Assembly: GCA_035293845.1 (NCBI GenBank)
Contig: DATGMB010000223.1
Coordinates: 20,806 to 84,805 of the forward strand
DNA: 64,000 bases
DNA from: DATGMB01 sp035293845
Lineage (GTDB): Bacteria > Acidobacteriota > Terriglobia > Bryobacterales > Bryobacteraceae
Reading direction: 5' to 3'
The notes beneath the pieces were generated by a model. The model saw only the letters and a program-made list of their open reading frames with translations. It was not told the DNA's origin and ran no database searches. Positions 52,142 through 60,371 of the stretch are shown one piece after another (position 1 is the first letter of the stretch; each line of letters opens with the position of its first letter). Position numbers and translations under genes: made by a program.

Positions 52142-53704
52142 CTATTGGGCGACCTTGATCGCCACCACGCCGTGCGAAGGCACCTCGGCGGAGTACGAAC
52201 CGGCAATGGAGCCGAGATCCTCGTGCTTCCAGAGATCGCGTACCGGGTGCGAGCCGCTGATCCCGATGTCGCTCCACTTCGCGGTCACGCGGGCGGCAGC
52301 CGGCCCGCGGTTAAACAGGCCCACGGCATACGCGCCATCGGCCAGTGGCTTGGCCCAGACTTCCAGGTCGCCATCCTTCGCCACGCGCACGCCCTGTCGG
52401 CCGAGCCGGTCCTGATCGACGGCAATCAGCTCCTTATTCATGAGAATCGCGGCGATCGAAGGCGACATGCTACGAATATCGTTGCCGGCCAGCAGCGGCG
52501 CCGCCAGGATGCACCACAGGGTCATGTGGGTCTGGTATTCGGTGTCGGTCATGTGGCCGTTGCCGATTTCGAGCATGTCGGGATCGTTCCAGTGCCCCGG
52601 ATAGGCGTATTTCTCGCGGCCGGGCTGCAGGTCGAAGCCGATGTGCGACATCGACTGCCAGTCATCGCGGATATCGCCGGTGGTGCGCCAGAGATTGCCG
52701 CCCACGCGCTCGCCCCATTCGCCGACATCGAGATTGCCGTACTGGCAGAGGCTGTAGACGATCGGCCGACCGGAACGGAGCAGCGCCAGCCCCATCTTGG
52801 CGTAAGCGGCGGCCATGGTGGCCTGGTTGTTCTCGTAGACTTGCGCGGCGCTGCACCAATCGTACTTGAGATAGTCGATGCCCCAGGCCGCGTAGGTCTT
52901 CGCGTCCTGCTCCTCGTGCTGATAGCTGCCCAGATAGCCCGCACAGGTCTTCGGCCCCGGCGACGAGTAAATGCCGAGTTTCAGACCCTTGCTGTGGATG
53001 TAATCCGCCAGCTTCTTCATGTCCGGGAACTTGTTATTCGTGGTGATATTGCCGTGGGAATCGCGATGCGCGCCTTCCCAGGTGTCGTCGATGTTGACGT
53101 AGATGTAGCCGGCATCGCGCATCCCGGAGCTGACGATCGCGTCGGCCATCTCCCGCACCATGGCATCGGTGACCTGCCCCGCAAACTTGTTCCAGCTATT
53201 CCAGCCCATCGGCGGGGTGCGGGCCAGCTCGGTGCGGACCGGCTCCGGCATTGGGAGCGACACGCGCGGCGCGGGCTCCGGCGGCGGTCCGGGGAACTTG
53301 CTCGAGACGCGCGACAGCTCGAAGACCTGCGGCGGGCGCGGCGGCGCCTGCTGGCCCCGGCCGCCCGCACGGCCGCCGAATGTCATCTGCGGCATGGTCA
53401 GCGTCATCTTTGTGCCGGAAATTTCGGCGGTATAAGTTACGTGCATCATCTGGCCGCCGCGGCCGGCGCGCTCGGCTTCGAGCGTCAGCTTGCCGTTTTC
53501 GAGCTTGCCGGAAGTAATCCGATCGTTGCTGCGCGGCCCTTCGACGTAGCCGGTGATCGAGCCGCCGGCCGCCTGTTCGAGCGCGACCGTGATCTCGATG
53601 CCGTTATCGTACCGGGACGCCGAACCGGTCCATTTACCCGTGACGTTCTGCGCGTGGGCGGCCAGGGGCAATAGAGCCGATGCCGCAAAGTAGAGCCATC
53701 TCAT
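52142..53704 (-). CDS. GH27 alpha-galactosidase, secreted
   Basis: A 520-residue exported glycoside hydrolase that cleaves alpha-galactosides. Signal peptide: MRWLYFAASALLPLAAHAQ. Residues 20-140 form an extra beta-domain of unknown role that ends in a Gly/Arg/Pro-rich linker (FGGRAGGRGQQAPPRPP). The GH27 barrel begins RTPPMGWNSWNKF. The nucleophile is Asp in YLKYDWC (near 280) and the acid/base is in TTGDIRDDW (near 344). A C-terminal beta domain ends the protein. It lies 7 bp after the Gfo/Idh gene and is probably cotranscribed with it. Confidence 0.93.
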   Translation of the reverse strand: MRWLYFAASALLPLAAHAQNVTGKWTGSASRYDNGIEITVALEQAAGGSITGYVEGPRSNDRITSGKLENGKLTLEAERAGRGGQMMHVTYTAEISGTKMTLTMPQMTFGGRAGGRGQQAPPRPPQVFELSRVSSKFPGPPPEPAPRVSLPMPEPVRTELARTPPMGWNSWNKFAGQVTDAMVREMADAIVSSGMRDAGYIYVNIDDTWEGAHRDSHGNITTNNKFPDMKKLADYIHSKGLKLGIYSSPGPKTCAGYLGSYQHEEQDAKTYAAWGIDYLKYDWCSAAQVYENNQATMAAAYAKMGLALLRSGRPIVYSLCQYGNLDVGEWGERVGGNLWRTTGDIRDDWQSMSHIGFDLQPGREKYAYPGHWNDPDMLEIGNGHMTDTEYQTHMTLWCILAAPLLAGNDIRSMSPSIAAILMNKELIAVDQDRLGRQGVRVAKDGDLEVWAKPLADGAYAVGLFNRGPAAARVTAKWSDIGISGSHPVRDLWKHEDLGSIAGSYSAEVPSHGVVAIKVAQ

Positions 53705-53711
53705 CGTCAGT

Positions 53712-55022
53712 TCAGACCTCCAGTTTCCAGGGAGAACGGTAGTTTGCTTTCAGGTACTGCTTCATTTCCTGCTGCTTGACGGTGAACGCCCGCTCGTCCC
53801 AGTCGAGCGCGACGCCGTGGCGCAGCGCAAGATTGGCGAGCAGGCACGTCGTGTTGCTGCGGACGCAGGTTTCGATGTCGCTCACCGGCTTTTGGCGCGT
53901 GCGCACGCATTCGACAAAATTGCGCCAGTGGGGTTCGTTCATCGTCGCGAGTTCCCGGCTGGTTTCGGCGACCGGTTCCTTGCCCTTCGCGTTGGGGAAG
54001 ATCCAGTATCCGCCGCGGTTCACCATCAGGGTGGCTTCCGTGCCGTGGAAGGATGTCCCGTAACCCGCGTTGTACATCGGGAAATTGTTGGCCGTGCGGC
54101 TTTCGTAGGAGCCGACGAACGAGGGATAGCGGAAGGTGGCCAGCATCGTGTCGGGCGTCTCTGTGTTGTCGTGAACGTAGAACTTGCCGCCCTGCGCGGT
54201 GATCGAGACCGGCATCGCTTCGTCGAAGGCGAACTGCACGATATCGAGCAGGTGAACGCCCCAATCCGTCATCGCGCCGCCCGCGTAATCCCAGAAATAG
54301 CGGAACGTCGACCAGCGGTCCGGAGCGACGCCCCAGCGATTGGCGTTGAACCGGCGCTCCGGCGCGGGGCCAAGCCAGAGGTCCCAATCGAGGCCCGCAG
54401 GCGGATCGGAATCCGGCGGATTGCCGTAGCCTTCCGGCTTCGAAAGGCTGGACTGGAAGGTGCGGCAGAAGGTGATCTCGCCCAGGTCGCCGCGCTTGAC
54501 GATCTCGCGCGCCTTGCGGAAGAAGCCGCCCGAACGCTGCATCGTGCCGGCCTGCATGACGCGCCCGTATTTGCGGGCGGCCTCGATCATTTTGACGCCC
54601 TCTTCGACATAGACGCAGGCGGGCTTTTCCACCCAAACGTCCTTGCCGGCTTTGCACGCTTCGATGGCGATGTAGGCGTGCCAGTGGTCCGGCGTGGCGA
54701 TGGAAACGGCGTCGATCGATTTATCCGCCAGGATCTCTCGGAAATCGTGGACGGCCTTTACGCCGTCGAAGCCGAGCTTGCGCGCCTGCGACTGGGCGCG
54801 CTCGAGGTGGGGCTGGTAGACGTCGCAGACGGCGGCAATCTGCACGCCCGGAGTCTTGCCGGCAAATCCGACATTGCTCGACCCCATGCGTCCCACGCCG
54901 ATAAAGGCGACGCTGATTTTGTCGTTGGCGCCGCGGAGGCTGCCGGGATGAAGCGACGCGGCAAGCGCCGCGCCGCCGGCGGTCTTGAGAAACTGGCGGC
55001 GGGCGGTTGCGGTTTCGGCCAT
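53712..55022 (-). CDS. Tat-exported Gfo/Idh/MocA-type oxidoreductase
   Basis: A 436-residue NAD(P)-dependent sugar dehydrogenase-like protein. The signal MAETATARRQFLKTAGGAALAASL carries a twin-arginine core. A Rossmann domain has SVAFIGVGRMGSSN and SIATPDHWHAYIAIEAC; EKPACVYVEEG contains the catalytic Lys. The C-terminal domain has FDEAMPVSIT and TDWGVHLLDIV. ATG 55022 is taken as start because it opens the signal. The relative family includes exported dehydrogenases often found beside galactosidases and sugar isomerases; the sugar is unknown. Confidence 0.92.
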   Translation of the reverse strand: MAETATARRQFLKTAGGAALAASLHPGSLRGANDKISVAFIGVGRMGSSNVGFAGKTPGVQIAAVCDVYQPHLERAQSQARKLGFDGVKAVHDFREILADKSIDAVSIATPDHWHAYIAIEACKAGKDVWVEKPACVYVEEGVKMIEAARKYGRVMQAGTMQRSGGFFRKAREIVKRGDLGEITFCRTFQSSLSKPEGYGNPPDSDPPAGLDWDLWLGPAPERRFNANRWGVAPDRWSTFRYFWDYAGGAMTDWGVHLLDIVQFAFDEAMPVSITAQGGKFYVHDNTETPDTMLATFRYPSFVGSYESRTANNFPMYNAGYGTSFHGTEATLMVNRGGYWIFPNAKGKEPVAETSRELATMNEPHWRNFVECVRTRQKPVSDIETCVRSNTTCLLANLALRHGVALDWDERAFTVKQQEMKQYLKANYRSPWKLEV

Positions 55023-55077
55023 GCAGACTGTTGTATCAGGTTTGCAAGAGGGGTGGAGCGGCGAGCGGCGGTTTTGA

Positions 55078-55083
55078 TATGGT
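55078..55083 (+). promoter_or_regulatory. -10 box of the RelE/ParE-type toxin-antitoxin pair
   Basis: TATGGT ends 6 nt before ATG 55090. The same hexamer precedes the antitoxin at 18886 at nearly the same distance. Confidence 0.5.
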
Positions 55084-55089
55084 GAAGTT

Positions 55090-55308
55090 ATGCGGTACCC
55101 GACGCGCGAAGAGATTCTCGAGCTTAGCCCGGAAGACCGCCTGCGCCTGATCGACGACCTGTGGGATACCCTCGAAGGCGAGGCCGACGCGCTGCCCGTG
55201 AGCGAGGAGCATAAGCGCATTCTTGACGACCGCTTGGACGCCCTCCGACGAGATCCCGAGTCCTGCTCGGACTGGGAAGAAGCGAAAAGGCGGATTCTGG
55301 GCGATTGA
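55090..55308 (+). CDS. antitoxin of the addiction-module component family (TIGR02574 type)
   Basis: A 72-residue antitoxin. The family pattern is clear: ILELSPEDRLRLIDDLWDTLE, then LPVSEEHKRILDDRLDALRRDP and the C-terminal SWEE-like segment (SDWEEAKRRI). It binds the ParE/RelE-type toxin that follows. The stop (TGA) overlaps the toxin start TTG by 4 bp. Confidence 0.92.
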   Translation: MRYPTREEILELSPEDRLRLIDDLWDTLEGEADALPVSEEHKRILDDRLDALRRDPESCSDWEEAKRRILGD

Positions 55309-55604
55309 GTCTGAGCCGAATCCGTCTTCTTCCACAGGCTGAAGCGGACATCAAGGCTGCCCGCCGATGGTATGACAGTGAGCGCCCCGGACTAGGCGAA
55401 GAGTTTGTGGAAGCTGTGGAAGAGTGTTTCCGCCGCGTTGCGAGCCGCCCCACCGCGTTCCCGCTGGTCTACAAAACAGCCCGCAAGGCGTTGGTGAACC
55501 GGTTTCCCTACTGCGTTTACTTCGTCGCCGATGGTTCTCGATCGAATGTTGTTGCCGTGTTGCACGGCAAACGTGCCCCTGCAATCTGGCAGAAACGACT
55601 GTAG
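55305..55604 (+). CDS. RelE/ParE-family toxin
   Basis: A 99-residue toxin of the ParE/RelE superfamily. Its features are RIRLLPQAEADIKAARRWYDSERPGLG at the N-terminus and the closing YCVYFVADGSRSNVVAVLHGKR strand pair. Members either block gyrase or cut mRNA; the residue pattern does not settle which. The start is TTG 55305, coupled to the antitoxin gene. Confidence 0.92.
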   Translation: MSLSRIRLLPQAEADIKAARRWYDSERPGLGEEFVEAVEECFRRVASRPTAFPLVYKTARKALVNRFPYCVYFVADGSRSNVVAVLHGKRAPAIWQKRL

Positions 55605-55683
55605 AGCGGCCCGGTCAGCACCCGCACGAGACGCCGGATTTGCCGAGTGAATCGCCGCGTCCGAACCGTCGGTGGCTTGTGGC

Positions 55684-55689
55684 TATAAT
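55684..55689 (+). promoter_or_regulatory. -10 box of the M14 peptidase gene
   Basis: A perfect TATAAT (in GGCTATAATCC) ends 13 nt before ATG 55703, leaving about 6 nt of leader. Confidence 0.5.
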
Positions 55690-55702
55690 CCTTAGAAGTC
55701 CT

Positions 55703-58387
55703 ATGAAATCCGCCGCTCTCGCTCTCCTCGCCTGCGCGTTCGCCGCATCCGCCACGCCGCCCTCGCCCGAACAGTATTTCGGTTTCCGCATCGGCACCGA
55801 CAAGAAACTGGTGCGCTGGGACAAGATCGTCGAATACATGCAGAAGGTCGCGGGCGAATCGGACCGCGTCCGCTTCCGCAATCTCGGGCCGACCACGATG
55901 GGCAATCCCTTCATCATGCTGGAAATCAGCTCGGCGGAGAACCTCAAGAATCTCGACCGCTACAAGGCGCTGGAGCGGAAGCTCTACTTCCAGGGCGGCG
56001 CGCCCACCGATCCGGAGCGCGACGAAATTTTCCGCTCCGGCAAGTCGGTCGTGTTCATCACGAACAACATTCATTCGACGGAAATCGGCGCGTCGCAGAT
56101 GGTGCTGGAGCTGGTCTATCGCCTCGCGACGGAGGACTCGCCGGCTATCGGGAAAATCCTCGATAACGATATCTTCCTGCTGGTGCCCTCGCTCAATCCG
56201 GACGGGCAGATCATGGTGACGGACTGGTACAACAAAGTCGTCGACACGCCGTTCGAAGCCACGCCGCTGCCGGAGCTTTACCACCACTACACGGGCCACG
56301 ACAACAACCGCGACATGTACCTCTTCTCGCAGCGCGAGAGCCGCATGGCGGCCGAGGTCCTCTGGCACGAATGGTTCCCGGCGATCTGGCTCGACGAGCA
56401 CCAGCAGGGCATGAGCGGCCCGCGCATCTTCACGATGCCGGCGACCGATCCGATCAATCCCAATGTGGACCCGCTCATCTACCGGCTCAACGCGGTGTTC
56501 GGGCAATCGCAGGCGGCGGCGCTCGAAGCCGAAGGCAAGACCGGCATCATTTTCAACGCGACCTACACGAATTTCTGGCAGGGCGCGATGGCGTGGGCCG
56601 GCTGGTGGCATAACCAGGTGGGCCTGCTGACGGAAGTCGCAAGCGCGCGCATTGCCACGCCGGTGGTGCAGCAGATGGCCGATTCGGCGCGGGCGGCCGC
56701 GGCCACGCCTTCGGGCGGCAGCGGACGCGGCGCGGCAACGGGTCCGGCGAATGCGCCGTCGGAATTCGAATCCGAGCGGCGGCGCGCCTTCGAGCATCCC
56801 AACGATCCGCTGCCGCCGCCGCGCGATATCACGCCGCGTACCGAGTATCCGCGGCCCTGGCTGGGCGGCAAGTGGACGTTGCGGGACATCGTGGATTACG
56901 AGCTGACCGCCACCTTCGCGCTCCTCGACGCCGCTGCCGACCGCCGCGAAGCGCTGCTGCGCGAGATCTACGACGTGAACCGGCGGACCATCGAGGCGGG
57001 CAAGAACGGATCGATCGGCGAGGGCAAGGAGAAAGCCTACGCGGTGCTGATCCCGTTTTCCAGCCAGCACGACCCCAACGAAGCGATCGACCTCATCGAT
57101 AAGCTCATGATCGCGGGCGTGGAAGTCTATCGGGCGAAGGCCGAGTTCGAGCAGGACGGCAGGAAATACCCTGCGGGCACATTCGTAATCCCGTTCAATC
57201 AGGTGTTCGGACGCTATGCCAAAGACCTGCTGGAGAAGCAGACGTATCCCGAGGTGCGGCGCGCGCCCGGCGCTCCGGCAGAGGCGCCGTACGATGTTTC
57301 GGCGTGGTCGCTCGGGATGCAGTTCGGAGTGAAGACGGAATTCGCGAAAACGGCGCTCCCGGCGGGCCTGGCCATGGATCGGGTGACTTCGAAGCCGAAG
57401 TACACGCTGGCGGCGGTGAATTCCGGCGGAACGTGGCGATTTCCCTATAATGGCGCGCAGAGCGCGCTGGTGGTGAACCGCCTGTTGAAGGCGGGCGCCA
57501 AGGTGAGCCTCACGAAACCGGAAGCCGGCGGCGTGCCGTACGCCGTCGCGTTGGCGCGGCCGGATGTCTGGCGGCAGGCGGTGGACGGCTTCGACGTGGC
57601 GGCGCCGGCGCAGACGCCCGCTCCGCAGATCGCCACCGCCCTCAACCGCCCCCGCATCGCCATCTACCAGTCCTACGATCCCTCCATGGACGAAGGCTGG
57701 ACGCGCTACATCCTCGACCAGTATGGCTTCGAATACACCGGCATCCATAACCCGGATGTGAAGAAAGGCGGCCTGCGCCAGCGCTTCGACGCCATCATCC
57801 TCCCCGATCAGCGGGTCAACGCCATCCTGGAAGGCAACGGCGACTACGAGACGATCCTGCCGGAATACCGCGGCGGCATCGGCGATGAAGGACTCGCGGC
57901 GCTGCGCGATTTCGTGGCGCAGGGCGGAACGCTCGTCGCGCTCGGCGAGGCCAGCAATCTCGTGATCGAAAAGATGCCGGTGGGCATCAAGGATCTGAAG
58001 CACTCGACGACGCGCGACCAGCATTTCGCGCCCGGCACAATCGTAAACCTGCAGGTGGATACGACGCATCCGGTGGGCTGGGGCGCGGCGCCGGAGACCT
58101 GGGGCTTCTACATCAATTCCCCGTTTTTCCAGCTCACCGAAGGCTTCGCCTCGCAGAAGGTGAGCGTGGTCGCGCGGTATCCCAATACGGGCGTGAATGC
58201 TTCCGGCTGGCTGCGCGGCGAAGACCTGATGTACGGCCGGGCGGCCGTGGTCGCGATCGAGATGAACCCGGGCAAAATTGTGCTGTTCGGCATCCGCCCG
58301 CAGCACCGCGCGCAAACGCACGCGACGCTGCCGCTGCTGTTCGACGCGCTGTACTGGTCGGCGGAGGGGGATGTGCGGGTGCAGTAG
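55703..58387 (+). CDS. M14-type zinc carboxypeptidase, secreted
   Basis: An 894-residue exported metallopeptidase. Signal peptide: MKSAALALLACAFAASA. The M14 core (about residues 30-330) has the first zinc pair in NNIHSTEIGAS (His, Glu) and a likely third ligand in IWLDEHQQG, with LVPSLNPDGQIM as the substrate site. A Gly-rich linker with SGGSGRGAATG lies near 335-350. The C-terminal 500 residues include a glutamine-amidotransferase-like fold (RPRIAIYQSYDPSMDEGWTRYIL). This large exported M14 form is common in Acidobacteria. ATG 55703 is set by the signal and the TATAAT box. Confidence 0.9.
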   Translation: MKSAALALLACAFAASATPPSPEQYFGFRIGTDKKLVRWDKIVEYMQKVAGESDRVRFRNLGPTTMGNPFIMLEISSAENLKNLDRYKALERKLYFQGGAPTDPERDEIFRSGKSVVFITNNIHSTEIGASQMVLELVYRLATEDSPAIGKILDNDIFLLVPSLNPDGQIMVTDWYNKVVDTPFEATPLPELYHHYTGHDNNRDMYLFSQRESRMAAEVLWHEWFPAIWLDEHQQGMSGPRIFTMPATDPINPNVDPLIYRLNAVFGQSQAAALEAEGKTGIIFNATYTNFWQGAMAWAGWWHNQVGLLTEVASARIATPVVQQMADSARAAAATPSGGSGRGAATGPANAPSEFESERRRAFEHPNDPLPPPRDITPRTEYPRPWLGGKWTLRDIVDYELTATFALLDAAADRREALLREIYDVNRRTIEAGKNGSIGEGKEKAYAVLIPFSSQHDPNEAIDLIDKLMIAGVEVYRAKAEFEQDGRKYPAGTFVIPFNQVFGRYAKDLLEKQTYPEVRRAPGAPAEAPYDVSAWSLGMQFGVKTEFAKTALPAGLAMDRVTSKPKYTLAAVNSGGTWRFPYNGAQSALVVNRLLKAGAKVSLTKPEAGGVPYAVALARPDVWRQAVDGFDVAAPAQTPAPQIATALNRPRIAIYQSYDPSMDEGWTRYILDQYGFEYTGIHNPDVKKGGLRQRFDAIILPDQRVNAILEGNGDYETILPEYRGGIGDEGLAALRDFVAQGGTLVALGEASNLVIEKMPVGIKDLKHSTTRDQHFAPGTIVNLQVDTTHPVGWGAAPETWGFYINSPFFQLTEGFASQKVSVVARYPNTGVNASGWLRGEDLMYGRAAVVAIEMNPGKIVLFGIRPQHRAQTHATLPLLFDALYWSAEGDVRVQ

Positions 58388-58420
58388 CCCCAACCTCTAT
58401 ACTGGCCGTAGGGGGCGATC

Positions 58421-59137
58421 ATGACTTCCAATACCGCGCCGCCGCACACCCCTCCCATGCCCGTATGGCGGCAGGTGCTGAACTCCACCGCGATGACGGC
58501 GCTCTGGGTGGGCTTGATGCTGCTCGGCGCGGGACGCCTCGATTGGACGCGCGGCTGGATCGCGATCGGCCTGGCCCTCGCCGTTTTCGGCGCCATCGCC
58601 GTCGCGGTCCGCCGCTTCAATCCCGGCCTGATGACCGCTCGCGCCCGGTGGCGGCGCTCGGATACGAAATCCTTCGATAAGTGGATCGTGCCACCGATGA
58701 TGGCGCTCGGCTTCGTCCAGTATGCGGTCGCAGGCCGGGAAGCCGGATGCGCCGGTTGCGAGTCCCTGGCGTTCGCGTGGCTTTATCCTGGCGCGGCGCT
58801 GTATGTCGCGGGCGGGCTGATCGTCGGCTGGGCCATGGCCGTCAACCGCCACGCGGAAACCACCGTTCGCATCCAGACCGACCGCGGCCACACGGTCGTC
58901 ACCCGCGGCCCTTACCGCTTCGTGCGCCATCCCATGTACAGCGGCGCCATTCTCCTGTATCTCGGAATACCGCTGGTCGTGGGAGCGCTCGGCTGGACCG
59001 CCGTCATCTCCGCGGTCATCATCGCCCTCATGATCCTGCGCACCGCGCTCGAAGATCGCACGCTGCGCCGCGAACTGGCCGGATACGAACACTACACGAC
59101 ACTCACACCGTACCGCCTCGTGCCCGGATTGTGGTAA
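58421..59137 (+). CDS. isoprenylcysteine carboxyl methyltransferase-like (ICMT/PEMT) membrane protein
   Basis: A 238-residue membrane methyltransferase with five or six hydrophobic segments (about 24-40, 48-65, 87-100, 118-138, 170-200). The signature GPYRFVRHPMYSG and the downstream LRTALEDRTLRREL match the SAM-binding part of the ICMT family. Bacterial members methylate unknown small molecules or lipids. TATACT at 58398-58403 and GGGGG just before the ATG give a leadered start. A UBP zinc-finger gene follows after 9 bp. Confidence 0.88.
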   Translation: MTSNTAPPHTPPMPVWRQVLNSTAMTALWVGLMLLGAGRLDWTRGWIAIGLALAVFGAIAVAVRRFNPGLMTARARWRRSDTKSFDKWIVPPMMALGFVQYAVAGREAGCAGCESLAFAWLYPGAALYVAGGLIVGWAMAVNRHAETTVRIQTDRGHTVVTRGPYRFVRHPMYSGAILLYLGIPLVVGALGWTAVISAVIIALMILRTALEDRTLRRELAGYEHYTTLTPYRLVPGLW

Positions 59138-59146
59138 CCAGTGGTC

Positions 59147-59407
59147 ATGGAGTGCGCGCACGTCGGCCAGATTCGCGAGGTGACGCCGCACACGAAAGGC
59201 TGCGAGGAATGCCTCAAGACCGGCGACCGCTGGGTGCATCTGCGGCTGTGCATGATCTGCGGGCACGTGGGCTGCTGCGACTCCTCGCCGAACCGCCACG
59301 CCACTAAGCATTTCCATTCCACGCACCACCCCATCGTCAAATCGTTCGAGCCCGGCGAGAAGTGGGGGTGGTGCTACATCGACGAGGTGGAACTTGACTT
59401 TGACTGA
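59147..59407 (+). CDS. UBP-type zinc finger protein
   Basis: An 86-residue protein with the ZnF-UBP pattern: Cys-Ala-His near the start, CEECLKTGDRWVHLRLCMICGHVGCCD, then HATKHFHSTHHPIVKSFEPGEKWGWCY. In eukaryotes this fold binds the C-terminus of ubiquitin; the bacterial single-domain proteins have no proven ligand. ATG 59147 is used, with GTG 59141 as alternative. The stop overlaps the TTG start of the DUF5996 gene by 14 bp, so all three genes from 58421 are probably one unit. Confidence 0.9.
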   Translation: MECAHVGQIREVTPHTKGCEECLKTGDRWVHLRLCMICGHVGCCDSSPNRHATKHFHSTHHPIVKSFEPGEKWGWCYIDEVELDFD

Positions 59408-60296
59408 CTGGCCGGCTTTGCCGTTCCGCGAATGGGAGGCCACCTGCGACACGCTGCACATGTGTACGCAAATCGTCGGGAAGACCCGCATGGCGCTCGC
59501 GCCACATCTGAACCACTGGTGGCACGTCACTCTCTACGTGACGCCGCGCGGCCTGACGACCTCCGCGATTCCCCTGCCCCACGGCAATTTCGACGCCGAG
59601 TTCGATTTCATCCGGCATCGTCTGGCCATCCGCACCAGCGGCGGCGAGGAGCGCGAAATCGGGCTCTACGCGCGCCCGGTGGCGGACTTCTACCGCGAAT
59701 ACATGTCCACCCTGCACAGCCTCGGCATCGAGGCCGGGATCGACACGGCGCCGGCCGAATTCGACGACACCACCCCCTACGAGGAGGACCGCCATCATGC
59801 CTCGTACGACACCAGCGCCGTCGAACGCTTCCACCGGATTCTGGTCAGCACGAATCACGTGTTCCAGCGCTTCCGCGCGCGCTTCCTCGGCAAGTCGAGC
59901 CCGGTGCACTTCTTCTGGGGCTCGTTCGATCTCGCGGTGACCCGCTTCAGCGGCCGGGAGGCAAAGCTGCCGGAGAATGCGGACCACACCATGCGCGAGG
60001 CCTATTCCCACGAGTGCATGAGCTGCGGCTTCTGGCCCGGCGACCGGCGTTATCCCGAGCCCGCCTTCTACGCCTATCACATGCCGGCGCCCCAGGGATT
60101 CGAGGATGCCCGCGTGAGTTCCGGCGGGTGGAACAAGCAGCTCGGCGAATTCATCCTTCCCTACCGCGAAATCAGCGGGTCGCAATCGCCGGAAACGCTG
60201 CTGCTCGGCTTCTGCCAGAGCGCTTACGAAGCCGCGGCGACGCTCGCCGGATGGAATCGCGATTGCCTCGAGTGCGGCCGCACGCGAACGGCGTAA
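59394..60296 (+). CDS. DUF5996 family protein
   Basis: A 300-residue soluble protein of the DUF5996 family, whose function is unknown. Family signs are PALPFREWEATCDTLHMCTQIVGKTRMALAPHLNHWWHVTLY at the start, FWGSFDLAVTRFSGR in the middle and a Cys/His-rich part (YSHECMSCGFWPGD). The start is TTG 59394 inside the zinc-finger gene. Its last 168 bp (60128-60295) are repeated at 63807-63974, so this gene end lies at the boundary of an inserted segment. The gene itself reads through intact to TAA 60296. Confidence 0.9.
   Translation: MTLTDWPALPFREWEATCDTLHMCTQIVGKTRMALAPHLNHWWHVTLYVTPRGLTTSAIPLPHGNFDAEFDFIRHRLAIRTSGGEEREIGLYARPVADFYREYMSTLHSLGIEAGIDTAPAEFDDTTPYEEDRHHASYDTSAVERFHRILVSTNHVFQRFRARFLGKSSPVHFFWGSFDLAVTRFSGREAKLPENADHTMREAYSHECMSCGFWPGDRRYPEPAFYAYHMPAPQGFEDARVSSGGWNKQLGEFILPYREISGSQSPETLLLGFCQSAYEAAATLAGWNRDCLECGRTRTA
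60128..60295 (+). repeat. left copy of the 168-bp direct repeat (3' end of DUF5996 gene)
   Basis: This stretch ends in the stop of the DUF5996 gene (TAA at 60294-60296). It matches 63807-63974 at 166 of 168 positions; the differences are 60155 C/T and 60163 A/G. Identity stops exactly at the stop codon on one side and at the GTGG of the Trp codon on the other. Confidence 0.95.
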
Positions 60297-60371
60297 GCGG
60301 CCGCAGGGCATCTGATCGATGGTCCGGCTATATCAGACTGCCACGACTACGGGCGACAGGCGCGGACCTCT

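Noticed and set aside
55517..58393. A 958-codon minus-strand open frame
   Set aside because: Antisense of the M14 peptidase gene; it shows no recognisable domain.
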